Shown one piece after another: positions 8,549 through 17,321 of a stretch of 64,000 nt of DNA. Within the stretch, counting starts at the first letter, position 1. Each line of letters begins with the position of its first letter. Source of the DNA: Tepidibacillus decaturensis (GTDB lineage: Bacteria; Bacillota; Bacilli; Tepidibacillales; Tepidibacillaceae); contig NZ_LSKU01000001.1 of NCBI RefSeq assembly GCF_001561915.1, positions 1,655,558-1,719,557 on the forward strand. Reading direction: 5' to 3'. The notes beneath the pieces are model-generated. The model made no database searches. It worked only from the letters and a program-made list of their open reading frames with translations, and had not been told where the DNA came from. Made by a program: the position numbers and the translations under genes.

Positions 8549-9208
8549 TCATTTACCTTTTAGGGTTAATCTTTTATTCAATAGATAACCAATCCATACA
8601 AGCAAAGTGAAAATAATCACGACAATCATGAGTCGCTTAGGATGTTGCTTAAAGTAAACCATATCATGCCCCATCAGGGTTTCAAGGAATACAATCGGTA
8701 ATTTGCCAACCACCGTAGACCAGAAAAATTGACGAAAAGATAAGGGAGAAATACCACCAATAAAATTTACAGCACTTGAGGGAATCACAGGGATGACTCT
8801 TGCTAACAGGAAAATAAAAAAGCTATTTTTCTTAATATGTAAATTTAGCTTATCCAGAAGCTTATACTTTGATGCCTGCTTCATTGCATAATCTTGTGCT
8901 AAATATCTTGCAAATAAAAAAGAGACGATTGCGCCGATCACTGCAGCCATCCAACTAATCCAATAGCCATGCCACAAACCAAAAACTAGTGCATTTGCCC
9001 CTGCTAAAAGAACAAATGGGATAAAAGGAAAAAAGGTTTGAATAATTACAATGATAATGCTAATCAGAATGGCTAACCAACCATACGATTTCAAATGCTT
9101 AACCAGTGCATTCAAGTTCCCATGTCTTAAAATCGTACCCATTTCCGTACCAAAAAGCAGATATCCTAAAACAAATATTACAATCCCAATGATCACCCAT
9201 TTTTTCAC
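8549..9208 (-). CDS. TVP38/TMEM64 (DedA-superfamily) membrane protein
   Basis: 219 residues with about five or six hydrophobic segments. The central VTT/SNARE-associated domain is recognisable: PFIPFVLLAGANALVFGLWH, then a re-entrant region GYWISWMAAVIGAIVSFLFA and the family motif ARVIPVIPSSAVNFIGGIS. Relatives act in the plasma membrane; DedA-superfamily proteins have been linked to lipid scrambling or undecaprenyl-phosphate recycling and proton-motive-force homeostasis. The exact substrate of this one cannot be told from sequence. It is monocistronic and divergent from the spore-protein gene. Confidence 0.85.
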   Translation of the reverse strand: MKKWVIIGIVIFVLGYLLFGTEMGTILRHGNLNALVKHLKSYGWLAILISIIIVIIQTFFPFIPFVLLAGANALVFGLWHGYWISWMAAVIGAIVSFLFARYLAQDYAMKQASKYKLLDKLNLHIKKNSFFIFLLARVIPVIPSSAVNFIGGISPLSFRQFFWSTVVGKLPIVFLETLMGHDMVYFKQHPKRLMIVVIIFTLLVWIGYLLNKRLTLKGK

Positions 9209-9376
9209 AAGATGACTGCCCCCACTATTAAATTCCTATTCCTTTTTTATTGTAACATAATCAACTTTGTTGTGATTAGCTTTATTCAAATATAACTTTT
9301 GCTATTAATCAGATATACATTCTTTAACAGGTATGATTCGTTAAACTAAACCAAAAATAATATTGGGGGTGATATT

Positions 9377-9583
9377 TTGAGCAGAAGAAACCGCTTAATC
9401 AATCCGAAGGCTGAACAAGCGATGGATCATTTAAAATATGAAGTCGCTAAGGACTTAGGTCTAGATGATGACATCAGAGATCGTGGCTTTGGAGAAATGA
9501 CAACAAGAGAAGTTGGCAAAATAGGCGGGAATATGGTTAAAAAGATGATTACTATTGCCGAAGAGCAAATGGCTAATCGATAG
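9377..9583 (+). CDS. Alpha/beta-type small acid-soluble spore protein
   Basis: 68 residues, the standard length. The conserved core is present: QAMDHLKYEVAKDLGL, then GGNMVKKMITIAEEQMANR. These proteins coat DNA in the dormant spore, protect it from UV and heat, and are cut by the germination protease GPR near the YEVAKD segment. The RDRGFGEMTTREVGK middle resembles the SspF-like branch. It starts with TTG at 9377 after GGGGGTGAT. No sigma-G promoter could be assigned with confidence. It is direct evidence that the organism makes endospores. The next gene on the other strand is a cortex-lytic hydrolase. Confidence 0.93.
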   Translation: MSRRNRLINPKAEQAMDHLKYEVAKDLGLDDDIRDRGFGEMTTREVGKIGGNMVKKMITIAEEQMANR

Positions 9584-9610
9584 TGCTCAAAACAGACAGC
9601 CTTCCATATG

Positions 9611-9637
9611 GGGCACCTTGAATTGGGTGCCCTTTAT
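9611..9637 (+). terminator. Intrinsic terminator of the spore-protein gene
   Basis: Stem GGGCACC / GGTGCCC with an 8-base loop, followed by TTTAT on the plus strand. Confidence 0.75.
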
Positions 9638-9653
9638 CACTTTTGTGGGTGAG

Positions 9654-10619
9654 TTATCGAACAAAACGATGGTTACCTATGGTTTTGATCACTTTCTTTT
9701 GCGTAAAGAAAGAACTCTTTGTAACCTTGGGATTGTAAAAATATAAAGCTCCTTCCACAGGATCTACTCCTTCTAACGCTTCTCTTGCAGCTTTATATGC
9801 ACTATCGCTAGGGATTACCTTATAAATCTCCCCTGTTCTTACAGGTGTAAATTGACCCTTTGCAAAAATAACATCATAGATCGAATTAGCAAAGGTATCC
9901 TCTAATACTCGATTGATAATCACTGCCCCAACAGCAACTTGGCCTTCATATGGTTCATTACCAGCTTCTAAATAGATAATTTTTGCTAACCATTCTAATT
10001 CCTCATCTTGAAATGAGATCACTGCTTTTGCCTTTAATTGATCAACCGTAGTAACCTCAACAGATTCTAGATAAATTTTGGAACCAACTGTTAGATTGTT
10101 TTCATCAGCGATTTGATTCCAAGCTTTTAAGTCTTTAACTGGAATTCCAAACACTTGTCCGATACTTGCTAATGTATCACCTTCTTGAACATTGTATGTA
10201 ATTTTTTCACTAATATAAACCGTTTTGGTCGTATTATCCCAGTCAACATTATAAAACAATGCTTCAGAAACAAAACGAATGGGTACATAGGTCGCATTAT
10301 TAAGAATGATAGCAGGTGCGTCCATTAAAATCTTTTGTTGATCACGCGTTGCGAATCTTTCTCCAATCTTAAATTGAATCATATGGTTCTCTTGAGTAAA
10401 AGTAACTTGTTGTAAGTCACTATCCCAATTTAATTCGGCTCCTAAAAATTCAGATATCTTACGTACAGGCACATACGTCCTCTTATCAATCAATCTAGCA
10501 TCTGGTTGATCGATAAGCTTTCCGTTAATCTTTAACTGAATAGAGGATGCATCTGCCTGAACCCCTACAAAGAGGGATATGATCAAAAATAGGACAATCA
10601 GACTGATTTGCTTCTTCAT
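9654..10619 (-). CDS. SleB-like cell-wall hydrolase with stalk domain and LysM
   Basis: 321 residues from the ATG at 10619, which follows AAAGGAG; the longer frame to 10691 lacks a ribosome site. Order: signal peptide (ISLIVLFLIISLFVGVQADA); a copper-amine-oxidase-like stalk domain (~25-135; YVPVRKISEFLGAELNWDS and YVPIRFVSEALFYNVDWDN); a LysM peptidoglycan-binding domain (YNVQEGDTLASIGQVFGIPV); and a C-terminal hydrolase_2 domain (ELEWLAKIIYLEAGNEPYEG, VGAVIINRVLEDTF, ALYFYNPKV). The catalytic domain is that of SleB/CwlJ spore-cortex lytic transglycosylases, with Glu of IYLEAGNEP as the likely catalytic acid. The stalk plus LysM differs from classical SleB, so it may act on vegetative wall or cortex. 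Exported. Confidence 0.88.
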   Translation of the reverse strand: MKKQISLIVLFLIISLFVGVQADASSIQLKINGKLIDQPDARLIDKRTYVPVRKISEFLGAELNWDSDLQQVTFTQENHMIQFKIGERFATRDQQKILMDAPAIILNNATYVPIRFVSEALFYNVDWDNTTKTVYISEKITYNVQEGDTLASIGQVFGIPVKDLKAWNQIADENNLTVGSKIYLESVEVTTVDQLKAKAVISFQDEELEWLAKIIYLEAGNEPYEGQVAVGAVIINRVLEDTFANSIYDVIFAKGQFTPVRTGEIYKVIPSDSAYKAAREALEGVDPVEGALYFYNPKVTKSSFFTQKKVIKTIGNHRFVR

Positions 10620-10750
10620 TAAATTCTCCTTTCGCCACTGAAAATGATTAAAAAAATCTATTTTTTCCATTGTAACATGAATTTGCTTCAAAAATCATAG
10701 TTAATTTTAGCAAATTGATGTTTTTATGAAATATATAGATAGTGTTATAT

Positions 10751-10800
10751 CAAAAAAAAGAACCCTCTTTAAGATTATTCTCAAAAAGGATTCTTTTCGT
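10751..10800 (-). terminator. Imperfect intrinsic terminator of the ATPase gene
   Basis: On the minus strand, AAAGAATCC pairs imperfectly with GGGTTCTTT, followed by a run of eight T. It lies just after the stop at 10804. Confidence 0.6.
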
Positions 10801-10803
10801 TAT

Positions 10804-11928
10804 TTAAAAAATTACTTCGCTTTTATATTGTGCTTTCTCCTCAGCATATTGCAAAACTTCATCAAGAATTTCTTCTCTTTTGGCATTAATCCGTTCAAAG
10901 TCCATTGCCGCTACATAATATCTTTCTAATAAATCATGAAGTCGTTTTGCCTCTTTAATATAATTGGTTCCAATGGTCATTTTAATTTTATATCTTGATT
11001 CAATATTGTGTAATTCTTTTTCCTTTTCCACTTCTACATTCGGGTTAATACATAATGCAAACATATCAACAATTTCATCATTATCTCTTGTTGCATCAAT
11101 GACATGGGGAGCAGTTCCATCAAGAACAGCGACACTCAACGTTGGAATGATCACCATATCTAAACTATTAGGATCAAATCCACATGGAAAATACTCTACA
11201 GACAAGCCTAATTCTTCAGCGCGTTTTCCGATCTTTTTCATCATCGTTGATTTACCACTACCAGGACGCCCTTTTACAATATATCTCTTTTCTTTATCCT
11301 CGGTAATATTATCGATAAAATTTACCGCTCCTTGTGGAGTAGCAGCACCAAAGAAAATGCGTTTTGTCGTTGGATTTTCTTCCTTTGTGATTTCCCTAGT
11401 AAAAATTTTTTCAATTAACGTTTCTGTTACTTCATTTGCCTTATCAAAATTCATTTCTGCCAAGTAAATATCTTCCCATTCGTCATGAATCGATTTTGCT
11501 TCTGCAAATTGTTCATAGGCTCGTTTAAAATTAGCCGAGATGTCTTGTGTTAGTTTGATGATTTCCTTGCCATTCTCTTTAAGCTTTTTATCATCCCAAA
11601 ATTCACCGAGGTTAATAATCTCATCGATAACCCCTGGAAATTTTGGATCTACGATATGAGGAGCCGTTCCATCTACAAAACCTAATTTCAATTCAGGAAT
11701 AATCACTCCATCTAAAGAGTTATTGTCTGACGAACAATGAAGAAATTGAATGTTGTATCCTTTATCTGCCATCGTCATGCCAATCGTTCTCATAAATGAT
11801 GATTTCCCTGTCCCAGGGCCACCTTTAAATATATATAAACGGTCTAATCCCTTTAAAGCCTCATCATATAAGGAATAAAAACCAACACTCGTATTTCCGC
11901 CTGCATAGTAGTTTTTAATTGTACTCAT
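10804..11928 (-). CDS. Tandem P-loop ATPase of the PRK06851 type
   Basis: 374 residues built from two copies of one P-loop unit. Walker A motifs are FKGGPGTGKSSFM (~35) and VKGRPGSGKSTMM (~220). After each comes the same block: NSLDGVIIPELKLGFVDGTAPH in copy one (middle shortened here: SLDGVIIPEL, VDGTAPHIVD) and SLDMVIIPTL, LDGTAPHVID in copy two. Each unit ends in a helical region. The family occurs in spore-forming Firmicutes and is annotated only as ATPase or nucleotide kinase; the substrate is unknown. Both Walker motifs are intact. Monocistronic, with an apparent RBS in the GGAAGACAT stretch before the ATG. Cytoplasmic. Confidence 0.82.
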   Translation of the reverse strand: MSTIKNYYAGGNTSVGFYSLYDEALKGLDRLYIFKGGPGTGKSSFMRTIGMTMADKGYNIQFLHCSSDNNSLDGVIIPELKLGFVDGTAPHIVDPKFPGVIDEIINLGEFWDDKKLKENGKEIIKLTQDISANFKRAYEQFAEAKSIHDEWEDIYLAEMNFDKANEVTETLIEKIFTREITKEENPTTKRIFFGAATPQGAVNFIDNITEDKEKRYIVKGRPGSGKSTMMKKIGKRAEELGLSVEYFPCGFDPNSLDMVIIPTLSVAVLDGTAPHVIDATRDNDEIVDMFALCINPNVEVEKEKELHNIESRYKIKMTIGTNYIKEAKRLHDLLERYYVAAMDFERINAKREEILDEVLQYAEEKAQYKSEVIF

Positions 11929-12124
11929 ATGTCTTCCTCCTAGTTCTACATATCTTTCGTTTAGGCCATTCGCCTAATTTAGTCTATGCGGTATAATGCA
12001 AAATGTTCCTCTAATTAAGAATTATTATTATTCAAAATAAGAATTTTTACTTTTTGCGGTTGAAAAACTTATTTTCATCATGTACATTTATATGAAATGA
12101 TTTTAATAATGGGAGGTTTTCCAA

Positions 12125-13296
12125 TTGAATCAGAATGAATTAAGTTTTCAGACGCTATTAGTTCACAATAAACACTCGATAGATCCTTCTTCAGGAGCAG
12201 TTAGCGTTCCTATTCAGCATGCATCTACCTTTCATCAATTTAATTTCGATCAGTTTGGCCAATATGACTACAGTCGGTCTGGAAATCCAACAAGAGATGC
12301 CCTAGAGCAAACCATTGCTGAACTTGAGCATGGAGTAAGGGGTTTTGCCTTTGCATCTGGAATGGCCGCTATTTCAACAGCTTTTATGCTTTTCTCTAAA
12401 GGAGATCATGTATTAGTCACTGAAGATGTTTATGGTGGTACCTATCGTCTTGTTACCCAAGTTCTTTCTCGTTTCGGTATTGAATATACCTTTGTCGATA
12501 TGACAGATTTAGATCAGTTAAAAAAAGCATTCGTCCGAATACAAAAGTGATCTACATTGAAACACCATCCAATCCTACCCTTAAAATCACTGATATTCGA
12601 GCAATTGTTGATTTAGCTAAAACACACGGATGTTTAACCTTTATTGACAACACTTTTTTAACCCCTGCATTACAGCAACCTTTAGAATTAGGCGTAGATC
12701 TTGTTTTACATAGTGCAACCAAATTCATTGCTGGCCATAGTGATGTGATTGCTGGTTTAGCTGTGGTTAAGGATGAAGAGTTAGGACAAAAACTTTATTT
12801 CCTTCAAAATACTTTTGGTTCTGTATTAGGCCCACAAGATACTTGGCTTATTTTAAGAGGAATTAAAACATTACATGTTCGTTTAAAGCAATCACAAGAG
12901 TCTGCAATGGAAATCGCAAAGTACTTGCAGCAAATTCCTCAAGTAGAACAAGTCTATTATCCAGGGTTACGAGAACACAAAGGTTTTGAGGTTCAACAAT
13001 CTCAGGCCAAAGGAGCAGGGGCAGTGCTTTCTTTTCGGTTAAAAGATGAACAAGCCGTGAGAACATTTGTTAAAGAAGTAAAAATTCCTGTCTTTGCTGT
13101 AAGCCTTGGAGCAGTTGAATCGATCCTATCCTACCCTGCAAAAATGTCCCATGCAGCCATGCCGAAGGAAGAACGGGAAAAACGAGGAATTACAGATGGG
13201 TTGCTTCGTTTATCTGTTGGGTTAGAAGATCCAAGGGATCTGTTAGCTGATTTCGAACAGGCTTTTTCAAAACTAAATGTAAAATATAACCTATAA
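12125..13296 (+). pseudogene. Trans-sulfuration PLP enzyme (cystathionine gamma-synthase/lyase type), frameshifted
   Basis: Cys/Met-metabolism PLP-dependent enzyme making or cleaving cystathionine or a related thioether. The first part (TTG start at 12125 after GGGAGG) covers the N-terminal arm and half the large domain (YSRSGNPTRDALEQTIAELE). The rest, from 12547, carries VIYIETPSNPTLKITD and the PLP-lysine region SATKFIAGHSDVIAGL. An extra base in or next to the A7 run at 12520-12526 gives KKxIRPNTKVIYIETPSNPT, the usual family text. All catalytic segments are otherwise intact. The family cannot be split reliably into MetI, MetC or MccB by eye. No S-box riboswitch is visible upstream. Confidence 0.8.
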
Positions 13297-13359
13297 CAAA
13301 ACAAAGCTCGTTTGTTTGTTGCAGCAATTACATTTTAATCTTCTAAGCAAATTTTAAAA

Positions 13360-13397
13360 ACACCTTATACTTTTGTGCAGTATAAGGTGTTTATTTT
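13360..13397 (+). terminator. Intrinsic terminator after the trans-sulfuration gene
   Basis: Perfect 11-bp stem ACACCTTATAC / GTATAAGGTGT with a 9-base loop, then TTATTTTT. A weaker AT-rich hairpin lies directly after the stop. Confidence 0.85.
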
Positions 13398-13462
13398 TGA
13401 TAGGATCCCGCAAAAGTAATCGGAGTAAACTTCGAAGGAAGTCGACATTTTTGTGGGTGTTA

Positions 13463-14377
13463 TTAAAACTTCGAGGCCTTTAATGTTAGAACACCATACA
13501 CCATTTCATGATATGGTGTCTCAACATTTGCTTTTTTTCCATATTTAACAACAGCACCACTTAAGCTATCCACCTCTATTGGCTTTCTCCGTTCAAAGTC
13601 AACGAGCATTGAGGATTTAGTTGTCGGAGCAAAATTGTGTCCAATTTGATAAGCTACTTCTACATCTTCATCTGATAATTCAATGCCATTCGCTCTGGCA
13701 ACATGCTTTACCTCTTTAAGAAGTTTACAGAAAAGTTGGTCTGTTTTTTCGCAAGCCCAAACATCCCCTGCCGGTAATTCAGTAATCGTAGTAATTGCGC
13801 TAAAAGAGCTAATAAACATAAACTTTTTCCAAATATCCTTTTGAATGTTGCCAGAAAGAACCGTTGGTATACCTGCTTCTTGAAAAACAGATAGTAATTG
13901 CTTAGCTCTCTCTGTAATTTGTCCATCCATTTCTCCAAAGATGATATCTCGTTTTGCACTTTTTTGAGCAATGATACCAGGTGCTTCTATCGTTGTTTCT
14001 ATGTATGTAAGACCGCCCAATACTCTCTCTTTTCCTACAACTTCAGCCATGATTTCCTCATTACCTACACCATTTTGTAGGTTTAAAACCATTGAATCCT
14101 CTTTTAAAATAGGTAGGATCTGCTCGGTCGTTTTTTTGATATCGAAGCCTTTTGTAGTAAATAAAACGACGTCAACCAATCCAACCTCTTGTGGATCAGC
14201 AACTGCTTTTAATGGTAGCTGAAAATCTCCGTGAACACTATGTACTGTTAATCCATTCTCCTGAAGTGCTTTCAAATGTTCTCCTCTAGCAATTAAGGTG
14301 ACTTCGTGACCTTTTTGTGCCAATAATCCCCCAAAATAGGCACCTACTCCTCCTGCACCCATCACAGCAAACTTCAT
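13463..14377 (-). CDS. panE: 2-dehydropantoate 2-reductase (ketopantoate reductase family)
   Basis: 304 residues from the ATG at 14377, which follows GGAGGAGG; the longer frame to 14437 would begin inside a terminator. The N-terminus has the Rossmann NADPH site MGAGGVGAYFGGLLAQKGHE; then LFTTKGFDI, LNLQNGVGNEE, VLGGLTYIET (family blocks), and the C-terminal helical domain with the conserved DIWKKFMFISSFSAIT and KSSMLVDFERRKPIEVDSLSG. It reduces ketopantoate to pantoate in coenzyme A synthesis. No other pan genes are adjacent, and many genomes carry several paralogues with other 2-keto acid substrates, so the pathway role is probable rather than certain. Confidence 0.82.
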   Translation of the reverse strand: MKFAVMGAGGVGAYFGGLLAQKGHEVTLIARGEHLKALQENGLTVHSVHGDFQLPLKAVADPQEVGLVDVVLFTTKGFDIKKTTEQILPILKEDSMVLNLQNGVGNEEIMAEVVGKERVLGGLTYIETTIEAPGIIAQKSAKRDIIFGEMDGQITERAKQLLSVFQEAGIPTVLSGNIQKDIWKKFMFISSFSAITTITELPAGDVWACEKTDQLFCKLLKEVKHVARANGIELSDEDVEVAYQIGHNFAPTTKSSMLVDFERRKPIEVDSLSGAVVKYGKKANVETPYHEMVYGVLTLKASKF

Positions 14378-14414
14378 TTTACATCCTCCTCCTCTTACCC
14401 ATTGTACTTGACTT

Positions 14415-14445
14415 AAAAAGGAGTACATTTTTTTCATGTACTCCT
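14415..14445 (-). terminator. Intrinsic terminator of the aldo/keto reductase gene
   Basis: Minus-strand stem AGGAGTACAT / ATGTACTCCT with a 7-base loop and TTTTT. It sits between the reductase stop (14473) and the panE start, showing that the two are separate transcripts. Confidence 0.85.
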
Positions 14446-14472
14446 CTGGTTTTTCACTAAGCTAACCCTTTA

Positions 14473-15426
14473 TTAAGCTAAAATCTCTTCAATACGTTCT
14501 AAAACATCCTGAGTTAAAGTTACACCTACTGCTTTAACGTTCTCTTCTACTTGTTCTGGTCGGCTGGCACCAATAAGCGCACTGGATACGTTCTTTTGAC
14601 GTAATATCCAAGCGATCGCCAATTGTGCTAATGTCAAGCCAAGCTCTTTAGCTACACCTTCTAATTGATCAATACGCTCAAAGAATTCATCCTTCATATA
14701 CCGTGCAATCATTTGACTTGCTTCTGGATCGGCACCGCGGCTTCCTGCTGGTGCAGGTGCTCCTTTTTTATATTTACCTGTTAATACCCCTTGAGCTAGT
14801 GGGGAAAAGACAACTTGGCCAATTCCATGTGCTTCAGACAATGGAATGATCTCTTTTTCAATATAGCGGTTTAACATGTTATATACGGGCTGGTTGACCA
14901 CAATTCGGTCTAATAATTTTTTATCTGCTATATGGATGGCTTCAGCAATCTGGGCTGGTGTCCATTCACTTACCCCAACATATAAAACCTTACCTTGGTT
15001 AATAAGGTCATCAAAAGCTCGCAAAGTCTCTTCTAATGGTGTTTCTGGATCATAACGATGAGCATAGTATAGATCTACATAATCTAAACCTAAACGCTTT
15101 AAGCTCGCATTACATTGCTCAATCACATGTTTTCGAGATAATCCGCGGTCGTTGACGCCATCTCCCATTGGCCAGAAGACTTTAGTTGCAAGAACATAGG
15201 ATTCACGTGGAAAGTCTTTCAAGGCTTTTCCTACTACTTTTTCTGCTTCTCCACGACGATATACATTGGCGGTATCAAAGAAGTTAATCCCTAATTCATA
15301 GGCTTTATGTATCGTGTTAATTGCATTTTGATCTTCTACATAACCACCATAAGTTAGCCAACTACCCAATGAGATTTCACTCACTTTTACTCCAGTTGTT
15401 CCTAAATGACGATATTGCATGTTCAT
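14473..15426 (-). CDS. Aldo/keto reductase family oxidoreductase
   Basis: 317-residue TIM-barrel NADPH oxidoreductase. The catalytic tetrad is visible: Asp and Tyr in NFFDTANVYRRGEAEKVVG, Lys in YVLATKVFWPMG, His in VDLYYAHRYDPETPLEE. The C-terminal cofactor-binding region has SALIGASRPEQVEENVKAV. It belongs to the Kv-beta-like or YccK/Gsp69-like branch reducing aldehydes and ketones; the physiological substrate is unknown. Transcribed alone, ending at a strong terminator. Nothing in its surroundings points to a pathway. Confidence 0.88.
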   Translation of the reverse strand: MNMQYRHLGTTGVKVSEISLGSWLTYGGYVEDQNAINTIHKAYELGINFFDTANVYRRGEAEKVVGKALKDFPRESYVLATKVFWPMGDGVNDRGLSRKHVIEQCNASLKRLGLDYVDLYYAHRYDPETPLEETLRAFDDLINQGKVLYVGVSEWTPAQIAEAIHIADKKLLDRIVVNQPVYNMLNRYIEKEIIPLSEAHGIGQVVFSPLAQGVLTGKYKKGAPAPAGSRGADPEASQMIARYMKDEFFERIDQLEGVAKELGLTLAQLAIAWILRQKNVSSALIGASRPEQVEENVKAVGVTLTQDVLERIEEILA

Positions 15427-15525
15427 TAACCCCCTTTTAAATCCTTTTACCTATTGAAAATGAAAGTACATTTTTAATTTTAACATATTTTTAATATTTA
15501 CACTATTTTCCCAGTGTAAGAAGGC

Positions 15526-16182
15526 CTATTTATTCCTTTTTGCCCGTCTTTCAAGATACCATTGATAGATCATCACACTTAACGTAAACCAAACACCACT
15601 TGCCAAATATCCACCTAACACATCACTTGGAAAATGCACCCCTAAATAGATTCGACTGATTCCAATTAAAAGAATCATAACTGTTGCAAAGAGAATCATC
15701 AATCCTCTACCAAATCGGGAGCGAAGATGTTTCCATAGTAGAAAGGATATCATTGCATACAACGTAAAAGCTGCCATAGAGTGTCCACTTGGAAAACTAT
15801 ATCCAGTTTCTTCTATGATGCGATGAATCGTTGGACGTTCTCTATGGAAAATAACCTTTAACAAATTATTTAAAGCTGTTGATCCAATCATCACAATCAC
15901 AAAAAAGACTAACTCGATACGATGTTTTAGTAAAACATACAATATGATGGAGGTTATGATGATAATGGCTATGACAATTTTAGTAGAACCTATCCATGTA
16001 AAAAACTTCATAACCTCTGTTAAATAAGAATTTTCCAATGATTGAACCCATATGATGATCGGTAAGTCAAACCATTGAATTTTATTAAAACTAACAAAGG
16101 CAGCAATTAAACCAAAACTAAGAAGTAGGAGAAACCCTATTTTTCTTCCTGTTTTTTGTTTATTTTTATGGTGTATATTCAA
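15526..16182 (-). CDS. PAP2-family membrane phosphatase
   Basis: 218 residues with about six membrane helices. The three-part phosphatase signature is complete: KVIFHRERP, then YSFPSGHSMAAFTLYAM, then SRIYLGVHFPSDVLGGY. The active site faces outside. The family dephosphorylates lipid phosphates such as phosphatidic acid, phosphatidylglycerophosphate or undecaprenyl pyrophosphate; which one is not decidable here. It starts with TTG at 16182 after GGAGGAGA. It follows an MBL-fold hydrolase on the same strand by about 35 bases and may share its transcript. Confidence 0.88.
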   Translation of the reverse strand: MNIHHKNKQKTGRKIGFLLLLSFGLIAAFVSFNKIQWFDLPIIIWVQSLENSYLTEVMKFFTWIGSTKIVIAIIIITSIILYVLLKHRIELVFFVIVMIGSTALNNLLKVIFHRERPTIHRIIEETGYSFPSGHSMAAFTLYAMISFLLWKHLRSRFGRGLMILFATVMILLIGISRIYLGVHFPSDVLGGYLASGVWFTLSVMIYQWYLERRAKRNK

Positions 16183-16217
16183 TTAATCTCCTCCAAGACG
16201 TCACTTTTGTGGTTTTT

Positions 16218-17219
16218 TTACATTTTTAATTGGTATTTGATTAAATGATCTTGTCTGAAGCTGGAAATTTCACCATTGTACTCTAAATAATCAAGAAAAC
16301 TTAATATTTCAGAAAAAAATAAGTTCAGGTGTTTCTCGTACCGGTTTGGATATACTTTTCTCATCAAATCATATACAGTAAAAGAACCCTGTTCAAGAAT
16401 TTCTTTTAATTGCTCTGAACGTTGCTTAAAACGAGAGAATTGCCGATCAATCATTTCATCTAGATTGACGATCACTTTACCATGTCCAGAATAAACCTTT
16501 TCGATCTTTAATCCTTTTATTTTTTCAAGCGAATGTAGATAATCTATTCCACTTTTCGCTCTAGAAAAAAGATTGTTTATTAAAATGGGTTCTACAAAAA
16601 TCCCTGAACTTGTATTCTCCAAAATAAAGTCTCCAGCAATAAGAATTCCTTTTTTCTCATGATATAATACGATATGCCCTTGAGAATGACCAGGAGTATG
16701 TAGTACTTTCCAATTTGGAAGATGAGGTAATGATGAACCATCTTCAATCAACTCAATATCGCTAACAGGATCCATAAATTGATTCAAATATTGATTAAAC
16801 GATTTGATTCTTTGCACCTGGTCCTTTGATAATCCATTTTCAAGATAGAGTTTCTCATAAAAGAGAGTAAGTTGTTGATTAAAAATTGGTTCTTTTTCAA
16901 CCCATGGAATGGTCCATTGATGGGCATAAACTTTTAATTTAGAATGGTGTTGTCTTAATATGTCCAAAAGACCAATATGATCAACATGATGATGTGTAAG
17001 TAAGACTTGATCAATATCTTTAAGACGGATACCATTTTCATTTATTTGATATATCAATGATTTCCAGGCTTGTTCTGTTTTTATTCCTGCATCGATTAAT
17101 GTGATTTTGTCACCTAACAGAAGATAGGCATGAACATCACCTACTGGAAAAGGGGTTGGAAGGTTTAGCGAAATCAACTTTATATTTTGGTTTTCTAAGT
17201 TTGTCTGTAACCGATTCAC
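16218..17219 (-). CDS. MBL-fold metallo-hydrolase
   Basis: 333 residues. The N-terminal beta-lactamase fold has the metal ligands THHHVDHIGLL, HTPGHSQGHIVLYH, IAGDFILENTS and the last histidine in YSGHGKVIVN. The C-terminal ~100 residues (RFKQRSEQLKEILEQGSFTV onward) form a helical winged-helix-like tail, as in LACTB2-like proteins. Substrates of this branch are hydrolase targets of many kinds; none can be named. The GTG start at 17219 follows AAAGGGG. Likely co-transcribed with the downstream PAP2 phosphatase gene. Confidence 0.85.
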   Translation of the reverse strand: MNRLQTNLENQNIKLISLNLPTPFPVGDVHAYLLLGDKITLIDAGIKTEQAWKSLIYQINENGIRLKDIDQVLLTHHHVDHIGLLDILRQHHSKLKVYAHQWTIPWVEKEPIFNQQLTLFYEKLYLENGLSKDQVQRIKSFNQYLNQFMDPVSDIELIEDGSSLPHLPNWKVLHTPGHSQGHIVLYHEKKGILIAGDFILENTSSGIFVEPILINNLFSRAKSGIDYLHSLEKIKGLKIEKVYSGHGKVIVNLDEMIDRQFSRFKQRSEQLKEILEQGSFTVYDLMRKVYPNRYEKHLNLFFSEILSFLDYLEYNGEISSFRQDHLIKYQLKM

Positions 17220-17321
17220 GATGATATCCCCTTTAAGTCAAGTTTTTTAATATCAGAAAATTCCTTAAATTCATTGTACAGTTTTTAGAGATTCTCTTCA
17301 ATCATAAAGGGGGAAATATGA

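Noticed and set aside
11929-12124. S-box (SAM) riboswitch or T-box before the trans-sulfuration gene
   Set aside because: No conserved S-box helices or T-box core and no leader terminator could be found in the ~200 bases.
14378-14437. Longer start of panE at 14437
   Set aside because: The start would fall inside the terminator stem of the upstream aldo/keto reductase gene, and the Rossmann motif begins right after the ATG at 14377.
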